From: Erythrobacteraceae bacterium
Lineage (GTDB): Bacteria > Pseudomonadota > Alphaproteobacteria > Sphingomonadales > Sphingomonadaceae
DNA: 64,000 nucleotides
Direction of reading: 5' to 3'
Assembly: GCA_024642525.1 (NCBI GenBank)
Contig: JAHEAX010000059.1
Span: 62,001-126,000, forward strand
In this document: positions 20,031 to 30,018 of the stretch, piece after piece
Layout: every line of letters begins with the position of its first letter
How positions within the stretch are numbered: the stretch's first letter is position 1
Notes under the pieces: generated by a model
What the model saw: the letters and a program-made list of their open reading frames with translations, nothing else
Databases searched by the model: none
Told to the model about the DNA's origin: nothing
Position numbers and translations under genes: made by a program

Positions 20031-22001
20031 TCAACGCCGCAAGAAGTCGCTGGCAGTGCGCGCACGCCCGTAAGTTGTCTTTTCCGGATGCATGTTTTCA
20101 TAGACGACAGCATTTTCGATGACGCGGCTAACGTAGTTCTTGGTTTCGTAAATCGGGATCTGCTCGATCCAGTCGACATAGGAAATGCTGCCAGTGCGCG
20201 GGTCGCCATTTGCGCGGAGCCATTTGTTCACATTGCCCGGACCAGCATTATAGGCTGCCACGGCCAGCGGATAGGCGCCGCCGAAATAATCCAGCATCCG
20301 CGCAAAATAGGCATCGCCAAGGCGGATATTATAGCTGGGGGAATCGATCAGGTCGGCGGACATATAGGACATGCCCAGCTTGCCAGCCTGTTCGCGCGCG
20401 GTGCCCGGCATCAACTGCATCAAACCACGTGCGCCGGCATGGCTGATCGCGTTCTGGGCAAACTGGCTTTCCTGCCTGCTGATGGCGTGCACCATCGTCC
20501 AGTTGGAATTGGGCGGTGTCTGCAATGTCGGGAAGCCGATTGCGGTAAAGTTCTTGTGGCCATCTGCCCCGGCGGCATCGAACAGGTTGACTGCAAGATC
20601 GCGGCGGCCTGTTTCCTGCGCCAGTTCGGCCACAAGCACGTGCTGGGCTTCTGTTTCGGCCTGTTCGGCAATGGTTTTATAGAACTGGATACCAGTGCGC
20701 CACGGTGTCCCGCGGGACACTTCGCGAACGGCATTGGCCAGAGGCGAGGAATTAAAGGCAGCGCGTTCTTCCTGCGACGGGCGCGCAGTCGGCTGCGCGG
20801 AATAATCAGGCAGCTTGCGACCCAGTTTTTCCAGCGCGAGCATGCCGTAGAAACGGTCAGCATATTCGCCTGCCATTTCATAATAGCGGTTAGCCTCGGT
20901 TGAATTGCCAGCGCGTTCGGCGGCAAGGCCAGCCCAGTAGAACCCTTTGGAACGCGTCTGCGGGGTGCGCGCGGCCGTGCCATATCGGTAGAATAGCGGT
21001 GCTGCCGAATTGCCGTCGCCCAGGCTCCACAGCGCTTTTGTTCCGCCGAGCCACATCAGGGATGTGTAATCATCCCGCAGCCGATAGGACATGCCGCTGA
21101 TATCAGCGCCCGGTTCGAACAGGTCATCGACCGAAGCCGCAATCCGCTGGGCCGAGCGCGCATCGCCGATGCGGGCAATGCGGAGCATTTCGGTGACAAA
21201 GCCTTCAGCGTTATAGGCTGGCCGGACAAATCCCGGGCGGTTGGAGAGCAGGCTGACTGCCCGCGCACCCTGACCGGTGGCGCGCAATTCGCGTACCAGA
21301 TTGTAAACATAACCAGGATCGCGGCTGGCATCGGCAGGTACGGCGAGGCCGATTGTGGCCGGGTCTGTATCCTGCAACATGGCCAGGCGGACCATCGCCA
21401 TTGCGCGATAGGCGGGGGAGACAAAGGAAATCTGCCTCGCCGCCGCGTCCTTCTGTCCCTGCCACAGCAGCGCATCCATGCGCGCATCCTGGTCTTCAGG
21501 CGTGAAGCGTGCGCCGAACATCGACATCATATAGGCTTCTGACGGGCTGCTCATTTCGCCGCCGCGCCATGCTTCGCGGGCAACGTCGAAGGCTTCGATG
21601 CGCTGCTGGCTGGCAAGGGCGAGGGCATATCGCGCCTTGGCGCTGTTCGTCAGCGGAGGATTACGGTCGAAAAACGAAACCAGATGCTCGGCGCTGACGG
21701 CTTCGCGGTCGAGCGATTCCTCGGCATAGCGGCGCAGCTTGTCTTCCTGCGGGAAGCCGGGATAAGCGAGCACGAAACCGGCATAATCATCAAATGCCAT
21801 CCGGTCTGTTCCGCTGAGGAACTGCCATCGGTCGATTGCCTGCGCCATCCGAGTCGGGGCGCGGGCCATCATTTCGGCCTTTGCCCGGTCCCACGTGGCG
21901 GCATCTTGCGCGGCAAGTGGTGCCGATGCGCTCAATGCGGTGGAGGTCAAAAGAGTGAGTGCAATGATTGAATATCGGTCCATGCTGGACATCTTGGCCA
22001 T
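20031..22001 (-). CDS. Soluble lytic murein transglycosylase (SLT domain)
   Basis: A 656-residue exported enzyme that cleaves peptidoglycan glycan strands to 1,6-anhydro products. A signal segment ends near APLAAQ, followed by a long alpha-helical superhelix. The C-terminal SLT domain is from about residue 490: the catalytic glutamate lies in ISRQESQFAQNAISHAGARG, then LMQLMPGTA and AAYNAGPGNV. This matches the Slt70 class. ATG at 22001 has AAGGAG close upstream, but the ATGs at 21992 or 21983 are also possible starts. It is divergent from dapA. Confidence 0.92.
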   Translation of the reverse strand: MAKMSSMDRYSIIALTLLTSTALSASAPLAAQDAATWDRAKAEMMARAPTRMAQAIDRWQFLSGTDRMAFDDYAGFVLAYPGFPQEDKLRRYAEESLDREAVSAEHLVSFFDRNPPLTNSAKARYALALASQQRIEAFDVAREAWRGGEMSSPSEAYMMSMFGARFTPEDQDARMDALLWQGQKDAAARQISFVSPAYRAMAMVRLAMLQDTDPATIGLAVPADASRDPGYVYNLVRELRATGQGARAVSLLSNRPGFVRPAYNAEGFVTEMLRIARIGDARSAQRIAASVDDLFEPGADISGMSYRLRDDYTSLMWLGGTKALWSLGDGNSAAPLFYRYGTAARTPQTRSKGFYWAGLAAERAGNSTEANRYYEMAGEYADRFYGMLALEKLGRKLPDYSAQPTARPSQEERAAFNSSPLANAVREVSRGTPWRTGIQFYKTIAEQAETEAQHVLVAELAQETGRRDLAVNLFDAAGADGHKNFTAIGFPTLQTPPNSNWTMVHAISRQESQFAQNAISHAGARGLMQLMPGTAREQAGKLGMSYMSADLIDSPSYNIRLGDAYFARMLDYFGGAYPLAVAAYNAGPGNVNKWLRANGDPRTGSISYVDWIEQIPIYETKNYVSRVIENAVVYENMHPEKTTYGRARTASDFLRR

Positions 22002-22100
22002 CGGCTCCTTATCAGGCGCTGAATGAACTTGTCTTTTCGACTTTGCCCCAGCGCGCCCCGAACACCATATCACTATGGGGCTAATTTAGGACGTAGGTAA

Positions 22101-22994
22101 ATGTTTTCCGGCTCAATTCCCGCTCTGGTGACTCCTTTTCGCGACGGAACGTTTGACGAGGCGGCTTTTCGGCGCCTGGTCGACTGGCAAATCGACAATG
22201 GAAGTTCTGCGCTGGTGCCGTGCGGGACAACAGGCGAAGCATCCACGCTTTCCAATGCGGAACACCACCGCGTGGTGGAAGTGTGCATCGAACAGGCAGC
22301 GGGAAGGGTGCCGGTCATCGCCGGTTGCGGCAGCAACGATACCCAGAACGCCCTGCTGCATATGAACTTTTCGAAGAAAGCTGGCGCGGCAGCCGGCCTG
22401 TGCGTTGCGCCCTATTATAACCGGCCAAGCCAACGCGGGCTGGTGGCGCATTTCAGCCATCTGGCAGAACATTGCGACCTGCCGATCGTGCTTTACAACG
22501 TGCCCGGGCGCACGGTGACCGATCTTGAACCTGATACGGTGATCGAACTGGCCGAAAAATTCCCCAAAAGCATTGTCGCGATCAAGGATGCCAGCGGCGA
22601 TCTCAGCCGGGTGACTGACCACCGGATGGGTATCGGCCGCGAATTTTGCCAATTGTCGGGTGATGATGAACTGGCTCTGCCTGCCAATGCGGCAGGCGCG
22701 CGTGGCTGCATCTCGGTCACTGCCAATGTCGCACCGGCCCTGTGTGCCGAATTCCAGCAGGCTTGCGCGGAAAATGACTATGCCCGTGCGCGCCAGTTGA
22801 ACGACAAGCTTTATCCGCTGCATTACGCCATGTTCGAGGATGCATCGCCTGCGCCGGTCAAATATGCGCTCAGCCGCGTGCATGACTGGTTGACGGATGA
22901 AGTGCGCCTGCCGCTTTGCACCGCCAATGATGCGGCGCGTGCGGCAGTGGATGCGGCGCTGGAGCACGCGGGGCTGCTCGGCGTACCGGCTTAG
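22101..22994 (+). CDS. dapA: 4-hydroxy-tetrahydrodipicolinate synthase
   Basis: A 297-residue TIM-barrel aldolase that condenses pyruvate with aspartate semialdehyde, the first committed step of lysine and diaminopimelate synthesis. GTTGE (residues 42-46), Tyr132 in LYNVPGRT and the Schiff-base Lys162 in AIKDASGD are all present, so the active site looks complete. Start and length match the family. It is followed by smpB, 73 bases downstream on the same strand. Confidence 0.97.
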   Translation: MFSGSIPALVTPFRDGTFDEAAFRRLVDWQIDNGSSALVPCGTTGEASTLSNAEHHRVVEVCIEQAAGRVPVIAGCGSNDTQNALLHMNFSKKAGAAAGLCVAPYYNRPSQRGLVAHFSHLAEHCDLPIVLYNVPGRTVTDLEPDTVIELAEKFPKSIVAIKDASGDLSRVTDHRMGIGREFCQLSGDDELALPANAAGARGCISVTANVAPALCAEFQQACAENDYARARQLNDKLYPLHYAMFEDASPAPVKYALSRVHDWLTDEVRLPLCTANDAARAAVDAALEHAGLLGVPA

Positions 22995-23067
22995 TTGCGC
23001 GGAAATATTGCCATGTGCCGGCCCGGCCTTCCTTTTTCCGGACTCGCACACTACATGGCAGCGCACC

Positions 23068-23550
23068 ATGGCACGCCCCAAGACAGCAGAGTTCGACAAG
23101 CAGAAAACCGTCGCCGAAAACCGGCGCGCACGGTTCGACTATGCCGTTGATGACAAGTTCGAGGCGGGCATTGCCCTTACCGGCACAGAAGTAAAAAGCC
23201 TGCGTTCAGGGCAGGGGTCGATTGCCGAAAGCTATGCCGAAGTGCGTGATGGCGCAGTGTGGCTGATCAATTCCAACATTCCTGAATTCAGCCACGGCAA
23301 CCGGTTCAACCATGTGCCCACCCGCCCGCGCAAGCTGCTGCTGCATGAACGCGAAATTGGCCGCTTGCGCGCCGCGGTGGAACGCAAGGGCATGACGATG
23401 GTGCCGCTGTCCATTTACTTCAACGGTCGTGGCCGCGCGAAAGTGGAACTGGCGCTGGCCAAGGGGCGTCAAGCGCAGGACAAGCGCGAATATGTGAAGG
23501 ATCGTGACTGGAAACGGGACAAGGCGCGCCTGATGCGTGAAAAGGGATAG
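23068..23550 (+). CDS. smpB: SsrA-binding protein SmpB
   Basis: A 160-residue RNA-binding protein that delivers tmRNA to stalled ribosomes. The OB-fold carries the conserved [16 protein letters not shown] and SYAEV segments, and the basic C-terminal tail ([20 protein letters not shown]) is the part that enters the mRNA channel. Full length. Its close position behind dapA is a common arrangement in sphingomonads. No tmRNA gene was recognised in the window. Confidence 0.97.
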   Translation: MARPKTAEFDKQKTVAENRRARFDYAVDDKFEAGIALTGTEVKSLRSGQGSIAESYAEVRDGAVWLINSNIPEFSHGNRFNHVPTRPRKLLLHEREIGRLRAAVERKGMTMVPLSIYFNGRGRAKVELALAKGRQAQDKREYVKDRDWKRDKARLMREKG

Positions 23551-23689
23551 GCCCCTTTGAAAATCCGATGATGGCGCATCTCGCAAGCGTTCGCAGGCTT
23601 ACCATATCGGCTACCAGGCCCGCTCCGTCGAATTTCCGTTTCTCACACTTGCACTTGCCCTTTCATACGCGCAATGCGTCCCCGCAAAC

Positions 23690-24292
23690 ATGAGCCAGAA
23701 ACCACCATCCCGACCGTCCAAGACTTTCCTCGCAGATTGGCTGCGCAGGAACTTCCCGACGCGCGAACAGATGGCGGGCAATAAATATCTCAAGCCCATC
23801 GCTCACAGGTTTCTCAGCCCGGAATTGTGGCGCTTTACCCGCCGGTCTGTACCGCGCGGTGTGGCGCTTGGCATGTTTGCCGCCTTCATCGTTCCGGTCG
23901 GGCAGATTTTCCTCGCTGCATTCCTGGCATTGCCTGCGCGGGCCAATGTGCCGCTGTCGGCGCTGGTGACCTTCATCACCAATCCTTTCACCCTTCCGTT
24001 CTGGCTCATCATCGCCAACAAGGTTGGCGGCTTCGTGCTGAAGATCGATGCCGCCACGATGGGTGCGGCCAATGCCGAAATCAGCAGCGGCAGATGGCAG
24101 CAGTTCGGCTGGTTCCTTGAAACAGCAGGCGTCACTGCATTCGGTTTCGTGGTGCTTTCGATCGTATCGGCAGCACTTGGCTATGTCATTTCCAGCTTCG
24201 TATGGCGTTTCATGGTAGCCCGACGCCGGAAGCGGCGCCTGGTCCAGCTGGAAGCGCGGCTCAACGCGCGTTTGAAGGCATCAGAAGGATGA
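23690..24292 (+). CDS. DUF2062 membrane protein
   Basis: A 200-residue protein with a DUF2062 domain. The family motif SVPRGVALGMFAAFIVPVGQ is followed by hydrophobic segments at about residues 62-82, 88-106 and 145-170, and TNPFTLPFW is characteristic. The cytoplasmic C-terminus is strongly basic (ARRRKRRL). Its function is unknown. It directly precedes cckA, with a 4-base overlap (ATGA), and so is coupled to the cell-cycle kinase gene. Confidence 0.88.
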   Translation: MSQKPPSRPSKTFLADWLRRNFPTREQMAGNKYLKPIAHRFLSPELWRFTRRSVPRGVALGMFAAFIVPVGQIFLAAFLALPARANVPLSALVTFITNPFTLPFWLIIANKVGGFVLKIDAATMGAANAEISSGRWQQFGWFLETAGVTAFGFVVLSIVSAALGYVISSFVWRFMVARRRKRRLVQLEARLNARLKASEG

Positions 24293-26727
24293 TCGGGGGC
24301 AAGAATATCGTGGCCATCAAGCAGCCCGCGCTGGTTGGAAGCCTTGCTGCCGGTTTTGTCCTGAGCGCAGCCTTGCTGTGGATGGTCACCGGAAGCGCTG
24401 TAACTGCAGTCGCCTTTTTGGCGGCGTTGGCCGTGTTCGTGCTGGCAGGCTATGCCATTAACGCCATGCGCGCGCCTGCGGAGTCTGCGGGTTTTGCAGT
24501 GCCGGATTGGTCCGTAACGGTCGCAGCGATTGAACAACCGGGCATGGCTGTTGCCATTACCGACAGGGCCAATCGGCTTGCTTGCGCCAACCAGCTTTAT
24601 GCCAATTGGTTCGGCACACATTTTGCGCCGCCCACCTTGCCGCTCGACCGTGCCAGCCTCGAAAAGCTGAACCGAACCGCGCGCGAAGCGTGGCGCGACG
24701 GGCATGGCAGCGCTGATGTTTTAATGGGCGAAAATGGCGAATCCCGCTGGAACGCCGTGGCTGAACGCGCAGGTCGCGGGGATGATTACCTCGTGTGGCG
24801 CTTTGAAGCGCTGCAGGAAGAGGACATGTCTGCCACCATGGCAGCGCGCCTTGCAGGCCCATTCGGCAAATTGCTGTCACGCGCCGGTATCGAAGCGGCG
24901 TTGGTCGGGGCGGATGGAACGATCCGCGCAGTGGGGCAGGGCTTTGCCGAAAGGGCATCGGGCGATGCCGCCGCCACCATGGCCGGGCAGGATTTCGTCG
25001 CCCAGTTGCGCAGTGACGAACGTGACCGGATTTTCTTTTCCCGCGATGGCCGGCGCGGCAGCCCGCAAACGTTGATCCAGGTGCCCCTGGCCGATCCGGC
25101 AAGTGCCGATGTCAAGAGTGCGGCAGACGGCCCTTCGCTGATGCTGCTGATTGATTCCGGCGTCGGTATTGGCGGCGGATGGGACGGCGCCGGACAGGCC
25201 GCGACACCCCAGCTTGAAGCCTTGCTTGGCGCTTTGCCGCTGGGACTTGCCATGACGGACCGCGACGGACGGTTCCTGTTTGCGAATAATGCATTCCTGC
25301 GCGCCATTGACCAGGAAAAGGAAGGTTTGCCGCAATTCCCGTCAGACCTGGTGGTGCGCGAAGACAAGGCCGTTCTGGCCGATGCCGTGCGCCGTTTTGG
25401 CCGCGGGTCGGGCAGCAGCGGCGATATGGCGGTGCGTCTGCGCAGCCAGCCGGAAGAACCTGTGTCGCTCGGTCTTGCAGGGGTACGCGGGCTGGGCGAG
25501 GCATCGGTCCTGTTAAGCCTTGCCGATTCCACCGAGGAAACGCGTCTGAAACGTCAGGTGGCGCAGGCCACAAAGATGCAGGCCGTGGGCCAGCTGGCTG
25601 GCGGTGTCGCGCATGATTTCAACAATGTGCTGACAGCCATCATCGGCTATTGCGACCTCATGTTGCTGCGCCATTCGCCCGGCGATAGCGATTATGACGA
25701 TATTCAGCAGATCCGCGCCAATTCAAACCGCGCCGCTTCGTTGACACGGCAATTGCTGGCGTTTTCTCGCCAGCAGACGCTTCGCCCCGAAGTCCTGCAA
25801 TTGCCCGATGTGGTCAGCGAAGTAAGCCAGTTGCTCAAGCGGTTGGTGGGCGAGAAGATCAACTTTACCATCCGTCATGACCGCGATCTGGGCATGGTGC
25901 GGGCCGATCCGCAGCAGCTGGAACAGGTCATCGTCAATCTGGCGGTCAATGCGCGCGATGCCATCCATTCGCGCGGGGATGGAACGGGTAAGCTGACCTT
26001 GTCGACGCGGCGCATTTCCGCATCCGAAATTCGCAAGATGGGCTCTGACATCATTCCTGCTGCCGATTACACCGTGCTGATCGTGCAGGACGACGGGTGC
26101 GGCGTGCCCGCAGACAAGATCGGCAAAATTTTCGAGCCCTTCTTCACCACCAAGGAACAGGGCAAGGGCACTGGCCTTGGCCTTTCGACCGTCTATGGCA
26201 TCGTCAAACAGTCGGGCGGGTTCATCTTTGCGGATAATATCGAAGGCCTGAACGGCAAGCCTGCCGGCGCGCGCTTTACGGTTTATCTGCCGGTCTATCA
26301 CGGCGATGCGCCCAAGGCGGCAAAACAGGTTGAAGAAGCCCCTGCCAGCGACTGGTCCGGCGGAGGCAAGCTGCTGCTGGTTGAAGATGAAGACATGGTT
26401 CGTGCCGTGGCCGAACGGGCGCTGACCCGCGCCGGATACCAGGTGACAACCGCCGCCGATGGCGAGGAAGGCCTGGCTGAAATCGAGAATGGCGGAACAT
26501 TCGATCTGGTGGTGTCAGACGTGGTCATGCCCGGCATGGACGGCCCCGCCATGGCGCGCGCGATACGCAAGATAATGCCGGAAATGCCCATTCTTTTCAT
26601 GTCCGGCTATGCTGAAGAACAGCTTCGGCGTGACATCGACATTGACAATATGTTCTTTATTCCCAAACCCTTCAGTGTCGCCCAGATAGGGCAGAAGGTA
26701 GGCGAGGTGATGGCAGCCTCGAAATAA
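24289..26727 (+). CDS. cckA: Hybrid histidine kinase CckA (cell-cycle phosphorelay)
   Basis: An 812-residue membrane kinase at the top of the CckA-ChpT-CtrA/CpdR relay. Two N-terminal membrane segments (about residues 14-60) are followed by PAS-like sensor regions. The HisKA helix has the phospho-accepting His442 in VAHDFNNVLTAIIGYCDLM, a HATPase domain follows with GKGTGLGLSTVYGIVKQSGG, and a C-terminal receiver has Asp744 in VVSDVVMPGMDG. Domain order and the HDFNN motif are typical of CckA. The start at 24289 overlaps the DUF2062 stop by 4 bases. The target CpdR is encoded at 41578-41967. Confidence 0.95.
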   Translation: MIGGKNIVAIKQPALVGSLAAGFVLSAALLWMVTGSAVTAVAFLAALAVFVLAGYAINAMRAPAESAGFAVPDWSVTVAAIEQPGMAVAITDRANRLACANQLYANWFGTHFAPPTLPLDRASLEKLNRTAREAWRDGHGSADVLMGENGESRWNAVAERAGRGDDYLVWRFEALQEEDMSATMAARLAGPFGKLLSRAGIEAALVGADGTIRAVGQGFAERASGDAAATMAGQDFVAQLRSDERDRIFFSRDGRRGSPQTLIQVPLADPASADVKSAADGPSLMLLIDSGVGIGGGWDGAGQAATPQLEALLGALPLGLAMTDRDGRFLFANNAFLRAIDQEKEGLPQFPSDLVVREDKAVLADAVRRFGRGSGSSGDMAVRLRSQPEEPVSLGLAGVRGLGEASVLLSLADSTEETRLKRQVAQATKMQAVGQLAGGVAHDFNNVLTAIIGYCDLMLLRHSPGDSDYDDIQQIRANSNRAASLTRQLLAFSRQQTLRPEVLQLPDVVSEVSQLLKRLVGEKINFTIRHDRDLGMVRADPQQLEQVIVNLAVNARDAIHSRGDGTGKLTLSTRRISASEIRKMGSDIIPAADYTVLIVQDDGCGVPADKIGKIFEPFFTTKEQGKGTGLGLSTVYGIVKQSGGFIFADNIEGLNGKPAGARFTVYLPVYHGDAPKAAKQVEEAPASDWSGGGKLLLVEDEDMVRAVAERALTRAGYQVTTAADGEEGLAEIENGGTFDLVVSDVVMPGMDGPAMARAIRKIMPEMPILFMSGYAEEQLRRDIDIDNMFFIPKPFSVAQIGQKVGEVMAASK

Positions 26728-26744
26728 TGATACATTGTATCATT
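26726..26744. promoter_or_regulatory. Palindrome upstream of the DUF4139 genes, possible operator
   Basis: AATGATAC-ATT-GTATCATT has 8-bp perfect arms around a 3-base centre. It overlaps the last codons of cckA and lies 68 bases upstream of the first DUF4139 start. The size and symmetry fit a dimeric repressor site. The following leader has two small hairpins (CATCC/GGATG at 26745-26762 and GTCC-GCGA-GGAC at 26774-26785). Confidence 0.45.
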
Positions 26745-26811
26745 CATCCTGCGTAAAGGATGGAGGCTGGAAAGTCCGCGAGGACCGAATGGCCAAACCG
26801 GGGAGAATGAC

Positions 26812-28335
26812 ATGATCGCGAGCAGGTATCTGGCAGGAACCGCAACTGCGCTGGCAATGGTTTCAGCCGCATCGGCCCAAACTGTTCCTTCCGCGATTAC
26901 AGACCCGGATGCGACAGCGCAGGGCGATGTCGCTGTGACCATTTACAATAACAATCAGGCGCTGGTTCAGGATGTGCGGCAATTGCCGATCGCACAGGGG
27001 CGCAGCCGCATCGAATTTCCCGATGTGTCGGCCCAGATCAGGCCCGAAACGCTCAGCTTTGCTGCTGCAGGTGCCGGCATTGTCGAACAGAATTTCGACT
27101 TCGACCTGCTGACCCCGACCAAGCTGATGGAAAAGGCGATCGGCCAAACCATAACGCTGGTACGTACCAACCCGGCTACAGGCGCTGAAACGCGCGAGCG
27201 TGCCACGGTGCTTTCGACGGCTGGCGGTGTGGTGGTGAAAATTGGCGACCGCATCGAAGTCCTGCGTGACGATGGCTTGCCCGTGCGCGCCGTGTTCGAC
27301 CGTGTCCCGCCAAACCTGCGCGCCAGGCCGACATTGTCAGTCATGGTCGATTCCGCCCGCAGCGGCACGCGGCCTGCATCAATCCGTTATCTGACGCCCG
27401 GGTTGGGCTGGTCGGCCGATTATGTGGCCCTGTTTGATGAAGGCAAAGGCGCGATCGATATGCAGGGGTGGGTTACACTCACCAATAACACCGGCACCAC
27501 TTTCCATAATGCCGATACATTGCTGGTGGCAGGCAGCCCCGGACAGGCAAGCAGAAACACATACAGCACGCGCCGCATGTCTCCGCCGCCGCCACCCGGA
27601 ATGGTCCAGCCAGGCACGCAAAGCGCAAACCGCGAGCAGGTCGGCGATTTTTACCTCTATCCCATTGCCGCACGCACGACCATTGCCAATGCCCAGACCA
27701 AACAGGTCAGCTTCCTCGATGTGCAAGGTGTGGCAGCGCGCCGTGTTTACGCGCGCAGCGTCGACTGGCTTCAGAATGACAGCGGCCCGCAAGCCGCCGC
27801 AAGTGCGCTGTCCTTTGCGACTTCGCGTGCTGCGGGGCTTGGTGATGCGCTGCCGGCAGGCACTGTCCGATTTTATCAGCGCGACGCGCAGGGAACGCCG
27901 CAATTCATTGGTGAAAGCGGCATCGGCCACACGCCGGTGGGAAGCCAGCTGCTACTCAGAACCGGCGACGCATTCGACGTTTACGTCCAGGCGCAGGTGG
28001 AAAAGCGTGAAAAGATCAGCGGCTCTGAATGGCAGAAGACCGCGCGATACCGTGTGATCGAAGATGATGGCACCGTTCGCCAGGTGGAATCGGAACGGCC
28101 AGTCGAATATTATCGCACCACAATGCGATACACGATGACCAACGCAAAGCCGGTGGCCGTAGATGTCGACCTCATCCAGCAAGGGCTGGATCGCGGCTGG
28201 TGGAGCAATGATTACCGCGTCATCAGCGAAGATGAGCCGGGCGAACAGCTGAATACAGACCGCCGCAAATGGGTTGTGCCTGTTCCGGCAAATGGAACCC
28301 GCGAATTCCGCGTTACCTACGAAGCGCGATACTGA
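26812..28335 (+). CDS. Exported DUF4139 domain protein (first copy)
   Basis: A 507-residue exported protein. A signal peptide ends in ASAQ. An N-terminal segment (VAVTIYNNNQALVQDVRQL) and the DUF4139 domain follow, with characteristic blocks SIRYLTPGLGWSADYVALF, GWVTLTNNTG, and a C-terminal beta-rich region ending in EFRVTYEARY. A short proline stretch (PPPPPG, near residue 260) is followed by GDFYLYPI. The function is unknown. It is followed 8 bases later by a diverged second copy, so the pair is an operon. GGGGAGA is the ribosome-binding site. Confidence 0.87.
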   Translation: MIASRYLAGTATALAMVSAASAQTVPSAITDPDATAQGDVAVTIYNNNQALVQDVRQLPIAQGRSRIEFPDVSAQIRPETLSFAAAGAGIVEQNFDFDLLTPTKLMEKAIGQTITLVRTNPATGAETRERATVLSTAGGVVVKIGDRIEVLRDDGLPVRAVFDRVPPNLRARPTLSVMVDSARSGTRPASIRYLTPGLGWSADYVALFDEGKGAIDMQGWVTLTNNTGTTFHNADTLLVAGSPGQASRNTYSTRRMSPPPPPGMVQPGTQSANREQVGDFYLYPIAARTTIANAQTKQVSFLDVQGVAARRVYARSVDWLQNDSGPQAAASALSFATSRAAGLGDALPAGTVRFYQRDAQGTPQFIGESGIGHTPVGSQLLLRTGDAFDVYVQAQVEKREKISGSEWQKTARYRVIEDDGTVRQVESERPVEYYRTTMRYTMTNAKPVAVDVDLIQQGLDRGWWSNDYRVISEDEPGEQLNTDRRKWVVPVPANGTREFRVTYEARY

Positions 28336-28343
28336 GGCAGGCA

Positions 28344-29966
28344 ATGCGCCTTGTCGCAATCTTGCTGACATTTGGCCTGCCAGCCATTCTGGCAGCGCCG
28401 CCTGCATCGGCGCGCGAAGCAGTGGATGCGTCTGCGCCTGTCGATCTTTCGGTGACTGTTTACCGCGATCCGAACCGGCAGATCGGGGCGGAGATGGACC
28501 GCAGGTGGCCGCGCGGCTTCGCGATGATCAGCGAAACGCGCGATGTCGTCCTTCCCGCAGGCGAATCCACCATCCGCTTTGAAGGCGTCGCAGAGGGCAT
28601 GGTGGCGGTCAGTGCAATCGTCACCGGCCTTCCAGGCGGGACGATTGAAAAGAACAGGAATGCCGATCTGCTGTCACCTGCCGCGCTTGTGGACGGCACG
28701 TTGGGCAACCGCGTCACGGTGACCCGCACCAATCCCGGCACTGGCCAGAAACAGGCAGAATCTGCCATCGTGCGCAGCCGTGCCGATGGCGGACTGGTCT
28801 TGCAGACAAGCAATGGTTTCGAAGCAGTGCGCTGTTCCGGCAGCCCGGAGGGATTGGCATTTGACCGTATCCCCGCGGGGCTCTCCGCCAAGCCTGTTTT
28901 CTCCATCAATACGCGCGCCGAGACAGGCGGCAGCTACCGCGTCACGCTGACTTATCTTGCATGGGGTTTTGACTGGCAGGCCCATTATGTCGCCACGCTG
29001 GCCGATCCGCAGCGAAAGGGAGCAGATGCCATAAACCTCGTCTCCTGGCTCACTATCCTGAACGACAACGACCAGACCTTTGCCGACACGCAGTTGATGG
29101 CAGTGGCAGGCACGCTGCAAATCACCAGCGACCTCCAGGCGCTTGCCGATCCGCCTTCGGGCGGACCGCTGCGGCTGGTCTGCTATCCCATTGGCAGCAC
29201 TGCTACAGGTTCGCCCGTGCCGGATTACGGGCCGTATCCGCCGCCACCGCCACCGCCAGCGCCCATGATGATGGACGAAGCGATCATCGTCACCGGCTCC
29301 CGGATGCAGAGAAAGGCAGTTGAAACCGCTGCGCCCATTGCCGTGGTGGCCGCCGAAGAACAGTTGGGCGATCTCAAGCTCTATCGCGTGCCTGAACGGA
29401 TGGCCGTTGCAGCCAAGGGTCTCAAACAGATCGCCTTCCTTCAGCGCGACAAGGTGGCGGGCCATTTCCTCTATACGGCATCGTGCAGTCCGGGTGATGA
29501 AGGCGGCGGGCCGCTGGCAGCAGGAATGTTGCTGGCCACCAGAAATGACGAAAAGCATGGGCTTGGTGTCGCCTTGCCGATGGGTGGCATTACCATCTTT
29601 GAACCGTCATCTGCCGGCGACTTGCTGGTTGGCGAAGAAAACCTTCGCGATTTTGCCGTGGGGCAGGATGTCGAAATCTCTCTTGGCGACAGCAGCCAGG
29701 TATTCGCAGTTTGCGATAGAAAGGGCGCGGCGCGGTCCAACGATGCAAAGCCCGGTGATATTTACGGCAAGATGCAGGCCGTGATCACCAACGCCAACAA
29801 CCACCCTGTCCGAATAAGGCTGCGGGCGGGCTGGGCCGTGGATTGGGAAATCCGAAAGGCGCGGGGCCACAAGCTCAAGGATGGCTATCATGTTCTCGAA
29901 GCGAGTGTTCCTGCCGGATCGACACGCAAGCTGACCTGGGAAGCACGCCCCATCGCCCCAAAATAA
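28344..29966 (+). CDS. Exported DUF4139 domain protein (second copy) with TonB-plug-like insert
   Basis: A 540-residue paralogue of the preceding gene. A signal peptide (ending PASAR) and the DUF4139 core (YLAWGFDWQAHYVATL, WLTILNDNDQTF) are visible. At the site where the first copy has a short proline linker, this one has seven prolines (residues 299-305) and then DEAIIVTGSRMQRKAVETAA (residues 311-330) followed by PIAVVAAEEQLGDLKLYRV. The IIVTGSR...TAAPIAVV part closely resembles the TonB-box/plug start of sphingomonad TonB-dependent receptors. Cysteines in VRCSG, LVCYP, ASCSPG and AVCDRK suggest disulphides. Function unknown. Confidence 0.83.
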   Translation: MRLVAILLTFGLPAILAAPPASAREAVDASAPVDLSVTVYRDPNRQIGAEMDRRWPRGFAMISETRDVVLPAGESTIRFEGVAEGMVAVSAIVTGLPGGTIEKNRNADLLSPAALVDGTLGNRVTVTRTNPGTGQKQAESAIVRSRADGGLVLQTSNGFEAVRCSGSPEGLAFDRIPAGLSAKPVFSINTRAETGGSYRVTLTYLAWGFDWQAHYVATLADPQRKGADAINLVSWLTILNDNDQTFADTQLMAVAGTLQITSDLQALADPPSGGPLRLVCYPIGSTATGSPVPDYGPYPPPPPPPAPMMMDEAIIVTGSRMQRKAVETAAPIAVVAAEEQLGDLKLYRVPERMAVAAKGLKQIAFLQRDKVAGHFLYTASCSPGDEGGGPLAAGMLLATRNDEKHGLGVALPMGGITIFEPSSAGDLLVGEENLRDFAVGQDVEISLGDSSQVFAVCDRKGAARSNDAKPGDIYGKMQAVITNANNHPVRIRLRAGWAVDWEIRKARGHKLKDGYHVLEASVPAGSTRKLTWEARPIAPK

Positions 29967-30018
29967 TTCATAAACTTCATGAGTTTCATTGAAATTCCGC
30001 CAAGTTGAAGAAAAATTC

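Noticed and set aside
19320-20903. A 527-codon plus-strand open frame opposite the IalB-like, greB and transglycosylase genes
   Set aside because: It crosses three supported minus-strand genes and resembles no protein; a shadow frame.
26769-26786. GGAAAGTCCG, resembling a conserved segment of RNase P RNA
   Set aside because: Only these few bases match, and there is no room for an RNase P RNA between cckA and the DUF4139 start.
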